NCBI GenBank assembly: GCA_047616325.1
Contig: JBLHGN010000079.1
Coordinates: 1 to 13,122, forward strand
Source: JBLHGN01 sp047616325
GTDB taxonomy: Bacteria; Pseudomonadota; Gammaproteobacteria; Pseudomonadales; Cellvibrionaceae
Direction: 5' to 3'
Length of the DNA stretch: 13,122 nucleotides
Part shown: one piece after another, positions 1 through 12,000 of the stretch
How the letters are laid out: the number at the start of each line of letters is the position of its first letter
Position numbering within the stretch: the first letter of the stretch is position 1
Translations under genes and position numbers: made by a program
The notes under the pieces: generated by a model
The model's input: the letters and a program-made list of their open reading frames with translations, nothing else
Told to the model about the DNA's origin: nothing
Databases searched by the model: none

Positions 1-3000
1 AGCAATACGCCCCCAGAGCCGGGCAGTTGTTTTAAGAGGAATTCAAATGACGTCAATAGTGTGGTTATTGTCTCTTCATGAAAAAGTGCTTTGTCATACT
101 GCACTTGCAAAATAAGTGCACTTTCCTTTTCAATCACTTCAAACATCAAATCCAGTTGGGCACCGCCCATGGTAACCGACATATCGTCTGCAATTAGTCC
201 AGGAAGTTCCAGGCGTTCAATCTGCATATTCTGAAGACGAAATGACACGTTATATAGCGGGCTTCGTGAAGATCTAGTTTTTGGGTTGATGCGTTCTACA
301 ATTTTTTCGAACGGGCACTCTTGATTAGATAGGCTTTCTAACAACGAGGTCGAAAGACTCTTTACAAATTGTTCAATCGTGAGATTCTGATCTACCCGAG
401 CTCGTAAAGCCAAGAAATTCATAAAGCACCCGAACATAGACTCTGATTCAATAGAGTTACGGCCGGCAACAACCGTCCCTAAAATCACATCATCACAATT
501 GCACCACCGCGACATTAAAATACTGAGCGTACTAAAAAATGTAGTAAATAGCGTGGCGTTATTTTTAACAGCAAACATTCTAAGACTTAGAGTAAATTGT
601 TCGTCGATCGATCGTTGAACCGCCCCTATTCCTTTTACGTTCTCTGGTATCTCATCACTATCATACGGTAGCGCCATATTATAATTGCCATCTTTCAAAT
701 ACTCCTCCCAATAATCCAACATGGAATCTAACCACTTGCTTGTTCGTCCCTTTGGCGTAAGGACGTGTTGTTGCCAAACAGAATAATCCTTGTATTGTAA
801 GGCCGATCGATTTTCGAGTAGCTCGCCGCGATACAAACGGTTTATATCGCCACACAGCAAACCCAGCGACCATGCATCGAATATAATGTGATGTATGTTG
901 ATAGACAATACGTGCTGATCGGGAGCGACACGAAATACTTTTACACTTATCAATGGCGTTTCGACCAAATCAAAAACTTCCTTAAAGTGACTCGCCACAT
1001 ATCCATCTACAAGATCTTCGTCGACGGCCACCACAGGCAAAGAAAATTCAATTTTATCGGCTATCAGCTGAACAGGTGTTCCAGAAACTAGTGTAAATGT
1101 CGTTCGAAATACATCATTGCCCTGAATGATCTGAGCAAAGGCATTCGTTAAAGAATCAACATCTAATTCACCCGACAACTTAGTTGATATACCGATATTA
1201 TAACTGTCGTCGGGGCCATTAATTTGATCAATAAGCCACAAAGATTTCTGCGCGAACGACTGTGGTATACAGGAAACCTTACCGATCTGTTTTATTGCCG
1301 GAATAAATGTAGCGTTCGGTAGGGCCTCAAGCGCCTCCGCTGACGCGCGGACAGTTGGGTGGGCAAACAATGATGTCATCGGAAAATCTCGGTCAAATTC
1401 CTGACGTATTTTAGAAATTACTGTTACCGCAGAAAGGGAATCCCCACCAACCTCAAAGAAACTATCCATTGCTCCTAGTTTGCCCTTGCCAATACCAAGA
1501 ACCTCCTCCCAAATATTCGCAAGCTTTTCTTCTACACCTGTTTTAGGCGGAATATAGTCTGCATTGCGCAGAGAATGCCCCACATTATTTTGTTCAACGA
1601 CACTATCAAGCCAGTGACTTTGCCTGACAAAGGGATAGTTTGGTAAACTGATGCGAGACGGACGAGCATCTTTATATATATTTTTCCAGTTCAATCTCGC
1701 TCCGCCGAGCCATGCCTCAATGAGTTTCTCTGAGTTCCCTGACAATAAGTAACTTTGAATATCACCATTACAACAATCACTCTTAGATGGTCCAATAGCG
1801 GTGTCAAATGATTGTTTACTGCCATCATATCTTTCCAACATGGACACAAGCTCTTCCACCGAGGTTGCCGAAAATGCTGCACGGACGCGCATAGGTTTAC
1901 GCCCAAGTTGTAGAGTATAAGCAATATCGCAAACATTAGGCGTATCACTCGTCCTTAAAAATTCGGCCAACTTAAATACATATTTTTCTAAGCTCGCTTG
2001 ACTATTTGCCGATAGTGGAAATATATGTGCGCGAGATTCGTCTACTCTATTTTTTTCTTTCGAATGATATTCTTCGAAAATCACATGCACATTACTACCG
2101 CCGTCTGCAAAAGCGTTTAATCCGGCACGTAAAGGTGTCTTTACAGCGTTAGTTTCCCAAGCGGAATTTTCTTGCTGCACATAAAGAGGTGATTCTTTAA
2201 ATTCAATTAGTTCGTTTGTTTCCGCTGAATGCAATGAGGGTACGAGTTGCTTATGACGGAACTGCAAGGCCACCTTAGTTATTCCTGCGATACCCGCTGC
2301 GGCCTCCAAATGCCCGATGCTACTTTTTACCGAACCAATGGAGCACCACTGATTTTTATGCTCTTTGTTTTGATTGAGGGCATTACTTAAACCTAACACT
2401 TCAATTGAGTCGCCCAATTCGGTCCCTGTGCCATGAGCCTCGATATAACTTATCGAATTCGCTGTGACCTTAGCATTCTTCAATGCCTCTGCAATTATCT
2501 CAGTCTGGGCACTTGGATTCGGAATACCATAACCACTTGAAGCGCCAGTGTGGCTCGAAGCAATAGACTTAATAACCGCATAAACATTGTCGTTATCTCT
2601 AATTGCTTGAGACAGTGGTTTTAAAACAATAGCGCCAACCCCTTCACCTGTAACATAGCCATCTGCACCCTTGCCAAAGCTTCGGCATCGGCCGCTAGAG
2701 CTTAATGATTTTCCCGCAGATAATGCGTGTTGTTTGCTGGCATGAATATCGAGATTAACGCCACCAACGATGGCAGCTTGTATTTGCTTGCTAGAAATTG
2801 CGTCACACGCGAGCTTGAAAGCATTTAGGCTCGAGGTGCAAGCAGAATTTAAGGTCAAACTCGGCCCCGAAAAATTCATAAAATACGAGACACGATTCGC
2901 CACTCCAAACTGGGTAGAAAGTTGGCTGGTAAAGTTATTATCTAAAGCCAACATATGATACTGGCTCCAGACAACTCCGGCATAAACGCCAATTTTATTT

Positions 3001-6000
3001 GTGCCTAAAGTATCAATAAGCGATTCAGGATAATAGCCAGCATCTTCAAGTGCATGCCATGCTGTCTCCAAGAATAGACGTTCCTGTGGATCAATATGTT
3101 TAGCATCGCGGGGGTGAATATTAAAAAATTCTGCATCAAATTTATCAATACCATCGACATAACCGCCCCACAAAGGCTGATCAGATCTGGCTTGAAATAT
3201 TAGCTCAAGCCGTTCTGAGGGTATTTCACTTATACAATCTCGTCCGGCTTTTAGGTTCTCCCAAAACTCTTCAATGCCGCCAGCCATGGGGTAACGTCCA
3301 GCAAGGCCAACAATCGCTACATCTTCACTATGAACAGTTTTGTCGCTGGCATTATCGTCAGCATACAATGGAGTTAACGACTCCTTAATATTCGCTTGAG
3401 TAGAATTCTGAGTTTCAGTTACAGACGAATAGTTAGAAACTCTCTTAAATCGCGAACGCATGTGGCCATAAGAGTCAACGGGTTTTTCGACGAGTTCCAA
3501 GTCGAAAGGTTTTCGACACTGCGCCAAGCAACTTACGAGAGTTTCTGTGAATTCTACCAAACTTTTTCGGGGCAAGCCAACCGGTACAGCCAAGCGCACC
3601 ATGCGATTTAACACGGTATTTTTTTTCATACCAGCATTATGTATGCCCGCCCTAACACCCGTTTCCCGATACAGCCAAGCGATAAAGGATGACTGAGGTT
3701 CTGAATTTTTGAAAAAAGCCGGAATTTGACTGACATCGATTAACACGCAGTGACCACCAGCTGGAGACATCACCGGCATATCAATGTTTTTTAACGCGAC
3801 CCAAACACTCCTTACGGCATCTACCCGAGCAACCACCTGCTGCTCGATATAGGCAATGTCCTGCAGGCCACGTGTCACTATTTTTTGTTGCTCCACGCTT
3901 AACAAATAATCGCTGCTTTGCGCGTGCTTTTTCACTTTATCGAATAGGGCACTATCCCGCACAGCAACAAAACCACCCACAGGTACACAAAAGTTCTTCC
4001 CTAAGCTGCCCGTTATGCAATCGGCAAAACTGCATATTTTATGAGTGATATCCCATAGAGACATATTCTTGTATGTGTCGTCGGAACGCTGAATAAAAAT
4101 GGCGTTGTCTAGAATTCGCGTAACATCCAGAACCAGAGGAATACCATAGCGTTGAGACAGACTTTTTATTACCTCTAAGTTGTCTATTGATACGGGATAA
4201 CCACCGGAGGCATTGTTCGCAAGCTCGACGCATAACATGGCCGCTTTATCAGCGTGCTCTTGAAGATACAGATCGACACTTTCACTATCGAGACCACCTC
4301 GAAAATTTTCGCTAGAACGCAAAGAAAGCACCTGAGGGAAGGGAAATTCAACAGGCTGAAAGCCTTCATCGAGTTGAGTAAATATTCCGGTCGGAAAAAG
4401 TAGGTTCTGTACGATCTGTTTTTTCTCACTGGGCCAAGATTTGTACAATATAGTTTCGGCCTTCCTCCCGGATGGAACAGCTAAAACATATTCGAAGGCA
4501 AAAACCTTCTTCAGCTGAGCATCAATATCAACAGCGTCATCTACTGTGTTGCAGTTCAGATGTTTTACTCTCATAGCAACATAGTCGGTTTTTAGCTGCA
4601 ACCATGAATCGGTAAACAGATCGTAATCTATAGATTCTGGCGCAACTAGTGCGGGGTTATAGCCATTTTTTTCAAGTAAGGTTGCCCTTGCATCGGTCTC
4701 GGCTTCAGCGCCGGCAGCTATGCTTTTGCCAGATAAGACCTTAACGTTGTCCGGTCCGTCTGTAGTCCTCAACAAGGGCTTTGAGCCGCCTACGGAACCG
4801 TCGCCATCTGGACCATTGTTGCCAGGGCCGGAGTCACTTGGATCAGCAATGAGCATCAAGATATCCAATATCTTAGATGGATCACCGCCAACAGGCTTGC
4901 ACACATATATGGGTGTATTCCGTGTTCTAAATTTATTTTTAAACTGCAGGTTACCTTGACTAAAGTCACCCGTTTCTCTCAAGTGATTCAAAATACTCCG
5001 CATACCTTCATCTGCATTTGGAGAAGTTATAATCTCCGGCCCGTACGTTCCTCCAAGGCTAAACATTGGGCAGCCCTCTGAATTTAGGCGTTCAATTATT
5101 TGACAGATTGAATACTCCAAACTTCCATATGTAGAACCCTTAGGATAGAACTCCATATCCATCAGATAACCAGTGCTCATCTTGGTAATGAGAATTACGT
5201 TAGCCAAGCTTGAGTTGAGATAGGTTAAAAATACCCGATGCTCATCAGATATTGATCCAGATTCTATATCGCGTTTTAGTGCTGTAACACATGGGTTGAT
5301 TTGTGTTTTTATTTCACACCACTGGTCGATCATATTGACAACGTCGAGATCAGTGGTTCGTTCAGTACCAATACGATATTCCACAAAGTTCAACTCGCCG
5401 GCTTGCGCAAACTTATTCACCGCATAGCGAAGCTTGCGCATCGGTTTGCCGGTTAAGTGAAAGGAATCAAGGCCAACGATTTGCTGAATTGCCCCAAAAG
5501 GGGTTGATGTAAATTGAATGGAATTGACCGAGTTCAGCGCAGTAGTCGACAATATATGTGGCTCTAGACTATTTTTCTCCGCAAACTCGGTAAGCTCACC
5601 GGTAAGCAACTCAAACTCGGATTCAGGGCCGACATAAGGCCATGCCAACAAATTTCCAGCATGTATGTTCACACGAAATATAGCGCTACGCGATGCACCT
5701 ATAAATACGTAGGGCGTTATAAGCGATGCGGCTCTAGCAACAATACCTTCATTACTTTTTCTATTAATAAGCTCTATGTATACCGAACGGAGTTCTGGGT
5801 CTGCTTCGAGCTCTTGCTCCCTTAAAAGAATACAACCACGCTCAACACTTTGCTCGGCGACACCAGCACGTTCACCAATTTTTTCGAATTCAGATTTTAG
5901 ATTTAAAAAATGTCCTTCAATCACATCCAGGTGATGGTCGACGAAATATCTTGTAAGCGTTTTTGGTGTAAAGAACTCAAAAAGCAGAGTTTTCCTAAGA

Positions 6001-9000
6001 GTGCCAAAAATGTCTTCAAGTTTTCTCAATACATTGATGGATAGAAATGAATCTACCCCAGCATCGGTAAACGTATCCTCTTCAGATATTTTCGCTTTCA
6101 GCGCTTCACTAAAGATTGAAACAACCAGACCCAGGGCCTTATCAAATAGGTGGGTGTCTACTACTTGATTACCGGACTCGGAGCTATTAGGCAACGTCGC
6201 AGCCACTGCAACACCAAGCGTTTCAACTACCTTTGGCTTGTCAAGTTCTCTTGGATGAAGCCGCTTAAAAACACTAAAATCTAGCATACCCGACAAGCGC
6301 AAATAGTGGTTATCGATTAAATATTTTGAGAGCATTTCGATTGTAAAAAATTCAAACAGCAGTGTTTTTCGCAATCTGCCAATATCGTTTTCCAACTCAT
6401 TTAACAATTTAATGGATAGAAAGGAGTCAATACCAGACGCCTCAAATGCGGCATCGATTGCCACGTCACTCTTAACAATTAGCGATATTTTCTGCTGAAG
6501 GTAGTCGATGACCTTGGGGATATTGTCTTCTACATTGGGCGTTATCTCGACATCGACTACAGTGGCCATTGGTGCTGAGTTTGTTTGAACTTTACCTGCA
6601 TTATGTTCTGGCCCTTCTCCAAGTTCTGCGCGCGATTCAGGCATATAAGGTGAATTTTCGTTTTCGTTCGGAAAATCATGTGCTCTTTCGATAAACGGAT
6701 ATGCGCTCTCAAGTCCCGATACGATCATAGTATCGAATATTCGAATACCCTCGACGCGAGAAATGGGAAGAAATCCTCGGAAATTTTCAATATCGTTCAG
6801 AATGGAGTCGTCGATGCTCATACCGCCATCTTTCCAGAGTGGCCAATTTATCGACTGCGTGTTTCCTTTTCGCAACCCTCGGGATACCAAATCATTTCTA
6901 TATTGTGCAAAAATATCAAGAAAACGGTTGGAGTATGCATAAACCGACTGCCCGGCATTCCCTACCAGAGCCGACAGCGACGAACAGTACATCATAAAAT
7001 CAAGGTCACAATGTTGTGTTGCCTCGTCGAGGTTCAACGCACCATATATTTTTGGCTGAACGACCGTATCAATATGATGAGCATTCTTATTTTTCACAAG
7101 CTTATCACTCAGCACTCCAGCACAGTGAATAACACCATTGATTCGACCAAATTTCTGTTCAATATTACGCACAGAAAAGCGAACTTCGCTAAGCTTAGAA
7201 ACGTCTGCTTGAACGAATTCAACTCTAGAGCCAGGGTTGTTCTTTTGTAACTGGGTAAGAAGCGATTTATCCGGTGTATTACGCCCCAGCATTACTATCG
7301 TGACGTTTTGTAAGCCACTAGCGATGTGCTCAGAAAAAATCTGCCCTAGGCCTCCGGCACCACCACTAAGCAAGTAAACGCCATTTTCGGTAAATATGCT
7401 TTTATTGCCTGACAATCTCGCTGCTTCGTGCGTAACATCTATTTTTTTCTGGGATACTAGCCAGCGCGCGTTCTCGAAATATTTCACTTCATCTGCATCA
7501 GAGATACTGGCTTCAAGTGACAAAAACTCAGTCTTTTTCGCTGAATATTTTTCACTATTATCAAACACAACTTCAATTAGACACGTTTTAATACGATCGT
7601 CTTCCAACCTAAAGCATTTTATAAATCCTGATAATGCGGAGATCTGGGGCTGCGATGCCATACTCTCATGCGCATTAATAAAAAACAAATCGATTGAGTT
7701 ACTATGAAGATAACGGGAAATATTTTGACAAATATATACCGCCTGAATGACGACTGTGTGTATAGATTTGTTCTCGACTATTTTTTCATCCCATTTTACG
7801 CTAGGAATATCAACAACAACCATATCCGGATATATATTACTCGCTATAATTGCGGCAAATGCCTGGTCGATTTGATTTCTATTTGAGTAATCAGACACCT
7901 CAAACGCTTGGCTTACGGTATTCTGTAATAAGGGGTGACTATGAAATAGAACGACCCTTAAACCAGGGCGACTCTCTTCAATCATTCGAGCAAATGCCGC
8001 ATCGTCGCTAAAGATAAATATTGTCTCAATCTTAGAAGGGATACCCGCACGGGTTAGCGACGATACTGCACTAAATTTTTTCCATTGCGGACTTACTAAT
8101 GAAAACCTATTTAATGCTGGCTTACTTGGACGAACACGGTGTCTTGCACCACTGAACGCTAAATTGGTATTTTTAGACAAAGCATCCAATGGCGCATCAA
8201 AAGACTTGAGAGGGTGCTTCTCGTTAATTTCCTTGAACCAATAGCGATTTAGATCAAAGCGATATGTTGGCAGATGTAAGCGTGTAGGGTATGGACTGCG
8301 ATAAAGCGTTTGCCAATCGATATTGGCGCCTTCCAACCACAAGCGGGCTAAGTCTGACGAACATTTTCCCACAGCCGCAACTAGATCTCCTCCCGATATA
8401 TCTCGATCATTTAATGAAGTATAGCGCGAACGATTCGAATTAGAGAGATCTACACTAAGTGCCTTTAACGACTCAATTAACTGGTCGACTGAAGTTACAT
8501 GAACACATAAACGACAAGTCATATTTTCTCGCCCGCACTGTAAGGTGTAAGCAAGTGCATTTAGGTTAATACTATTCTTCTCGTCCGTAACAAAAATATG
8601 TAAATCATTCACCATCGCCTCTAGAGCGGTTTCTGTTTTTGCAGATAAAAGTATCAGCTTTTCACTAGTATCACTTGAATGATCCGCTAAGTTTTCCTCG
8701 GCCTTAGCGGCAAAATCTTCGACCACCAAATGCGCATTTACACCACCAAATCCAAACGAACTTAGCCCAGCTCGACGAGGAATTTTCTCACCATGCCTAT
8801 CTATTCTAACAGGCCAGTTTTTCACTTGGTTCAAAATATAGAATGGACTGTCATCAAGTTCGATGAAGGGGTTTTGCTCTGTAAAATTTATATTCTTTGG
8901 AATGAGGCCATGCTTCATAGAAAGCAATATTTTAAACAGGCCAGCCATACCTGCGGCAGGTTCGAGATGCCCTGTATTTGTTTTAACCGCGCCCAAGGCG

Positions 9001-12000
9001 ATCTTTGCATCGCCAGCATCAGATATTGGCCTATCTTTAAAAAGAATATCAAACGCACGTTTTAAACCCTGCACTTCAATCGGGTCGCCAAGCTCGGTTC
9101 CTGTCCCGTGGGTTTCGATAAAATCAATACTGCGCGGATCAACCTCGGCCTTTCGGTAGGCATCAACTAACAGCTCAGCTTGCGCATCTGAATTAGGAGC
9201 AGTTAATGACTGAGATTTACCACCATGGTTCACTGCACTAGATTTAATAACGGCATAGATTTGATCACCATCTTTTTTCGCCACACTCATTCGTTTCAAA
9301 TATACTGCGCCAACCCCCTCTCCTTTTACATAACCATTTGCACTTTTATCAAAGGTTTTACATTGCCCGTCAGCGGAAAATGCGCCCATCTGGCTGGTGA
9401 GAACAAACGTTTCTGGCGAGAGTGCAAGGCTAACGCCACCAGCAATCGCGGCATCAACCTCCCCACTAAGTAGCGAGTTTACGGCACGATGGATAGCCAC
9501 CAACGAACTAGAACACGCCGTGTCAATTGCCTCACTCGGCCCCCGAAGGTTTAGTAAGTACGAGACGCGATTAGGTAAAATAGAGTGTGCGTTACCGGTT
9601 GCCATGTGCGCCGTCATACTCCCAGAATGACGCTGCATTAAGGCCTGATATTCCTGAAATTGCATACCGACATACACGGCAACTTTTGCACCGCTTAACG
9701 ATGAGGGTGCGTAACCAGCATCCTCAATACATCGCCAGGCCTCTTGTAAAAATAGCCTGTGCTGAGGGTCCATTACCTCGGCCTCTGTTACAGATAGATT
9801 AAAGAAAGCGGGATCAAAGGCATCAACATCGTCGATGAACCCACCCCACTTGCTGTTGGTTTTCGATGGGTTATTAATTGCGTCACCATAGTAGTCTTTC
9901 CAGTTCCAACGCGCACCTGGCACTTCTGAAATAAGGCTTCGACCCTGAATCAACGATTCCCAAAACTCATTCAGATTCCGTGATTGAGGCATGATGCCAC
10001 TCATACCAACAATCACAACCGGATCATCGACAGCCTCACTCTTCGACGCCTGATGAGGGCCCCCAGCACCTATGAAAGTCGTATCTTCGACCTGCTCGCT
10101 CAGCTTGCTTATTTCATTGCCAGCAGCAATGGTATGCAATTGTCGATCTAAATCATCGGTGTTTTCAAATTTTTGGCCAAAGCTCTCACTAAGATAGTGC
10201 GCAAGTGCGGTAAGCGTATGACACTCAAAAAACACCGTAGGGTTTATTGATAGGCCCCACTTGGCGTTAATTTGACTCGAAAACTGTGCAAATGAAACAG
10301 ATTCAAAGCCGTAATTTTTAAGTTCTTCACTGATCGACACGTCTTCCTTGTCGAGTTTCAGTATATTTTGTACCATTTCAATCAATACGGATGAAATGTG
10401 TCGATTCAATCCAGTTTTACTAGCTGACAACGCCTTACGATCACTCGGTACATGTTCGACCCCGGCTTGCACACGAGTATCCAATGCATTTAAAACACCT
10501 AGAATTTTTTCCTTGTTACCAGGAAGCACGGCCAAATTATTTATATTAAGTTTAGTGATCTTCTCAAATAGACTGAGCGCCTCATTCTTTCCAATGCTTT
10601 GTAAACCATATAAATCCAGCATTACGTTTTCTACATGTTTTTCAACCTGCATTCCGCCACTTAACCAATAAGGCCAGTTAATTGAGATACTTTTCCCGTG
10701 ACGCAAACCTTCCACAACGGCTTTTTGGCGCAGTTCAGAAAATGCATCCATATACGCATTAGCATAGGCATAATCAGAAAGCCCTCCATCGCCGAACAAG
10801 GCTGACGTCGATGAGAACTGCGTAAAAAAGTCTAGCTCCACGTCTTTTGTTGCCAAATCCAGATTTTCTAATCCAATTGTTTTAGGTTTAAGTATCTCTG
10901 TGCTTATGGACTTCTGTTTGTTTTTAATAAGACTCGTACCGGCTACTCCGGCACAGTGCATCACGCCATTTATTTGGCCAAATTGATCGTCTGTAATAGC
11001 CAAAACAGCGTATATGTCCTCTATTCGATTAATATCACACTTGAAGTATTGTGCATCCCCGCCAATGGCTTTTAAGTTTTGTATGAGTGCCTTTTTAGAT
11101 TCACAAATGTCGCTTCTTCCAATAAGTAATACTTTTGCGGAATATTCTCGACAAAGATAATAAGCAAGGCTTTCACCAATACCTCCAGCCCCTCCGGTGA
11201 TGAGATACACACCACGGGTACGCAGAATGGATTTGGGAGAATTGAGCTCGGCGCTTACGTCTAAGCTTATGGGGTGATAGGACATTAGTTGCCGGTCACC
11301 GGTTTCTGGAAATCGAAGTTGCTCGGAAACAGAGTTTGCATTTAACTCCTCGGTTACAAGCTGTAGTGAGTTACGCCCACTGTGGATTGCAAGGGTTTTA
11401 TACCGAACATTAGCGTGTTCACTCTGAAAAACTTTTAGGTATGCCGATATAGCCGAAAACCTTGGCGCCGGCACACCAGATGAATACCCGTAATAAGAAA
11501 CTATATTTAAAGGCTTTGGTATACCGACCGCCGATAGAGATTGACAGACACAATCAAGCAGATCTGACACCTCAGATGTATATTTCATGCTTTCAGTATC
11601 GCTACTAAATCCCACGATGACTGTGCCAGGAAACCTATTCTCGAATTTCATCTTCGACAGCAACGAAACCAAACCATGCTTCGATGACATATCCACAAGG
11701 TCAAAATGAAGACTGTGCTTAGGATGCGCATCAGCAGACGCAATGATTGCGATAATAGGGCAATCGTGCTTAGATTTAATTTGCTCTACTAAGGCGTCAA
11801 TATGAGATGGGCTGTTCGCTACTACAAGTATTGGAGCGTTTAATGTTTGATTAGTTTCTAGTTGAGTTTTTGGCTGCCATTTTGGGCAGACTAAATGAAT
11901 GTCATGCTGATGATAGCTGTCATCTGCATTGGTATTTTTTTCTCCCTTCAAAGCACGATAAACAATATCTTTGACACTAAGAAGAACACGACCATTGTCA

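Noticed and set aside
30..1280. Heterocyclisation (Cy) domain that would make a thiazoline
   Set aside because: The motif is HHIIFD, not DxxxxD, so this is a standard condensation domain.
3452..3466. Internal start (ATG at 3464-3462, MRSRFK) that could split lyase and KS3 into separate genes
   Set aside because: There is no stop codon between the domains and the frame is continuous, so a separate gene is not needed.
1691..4429. Short minus-strand open frames at 1691-1948, 4039-4233 and 4184-4429
   Set aside because: They are in other frames from the megasynthase and overlap its conserved adapter and lyase motifs, so they are chance frames.
3440..4720. PLP domain as a class III aminotransferase of the kind often fused to PKSs
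   Set aside because: The motif series (SGRKAE, NNASGGYPVS, DVTR, SLGKNFCVPVGG, RLAVP) matches the tryptophanase/tyrosine phenol-lyase family, not class III aminotransferases.
5940..6520. Direct repeats as a possible CRISPR or mobile-element repeat
   Set aside because: The two copies are diverged and encode homologous ACPs in frame; they are a domain duplication.
6678..7250. Plus-strand open frame of 190 codons
   Set aside because: It lies antisense to KR2, whose motifs are complete on the minus strand; its translation shows no recognisable domain.
8235..8717. A degenerate acyltransferase after KS2
   Set aside because: No GHSxG nucleophile motif or AT-sized fold; the region is the normal adapter of AT-less modules.
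7396..9802. Several overlapping plus-strand open frames of 60-107 codons
   Set aside because: All are antisense shadows of KR2, the KS2 adapter and KS2; none shows a recognisable domain.
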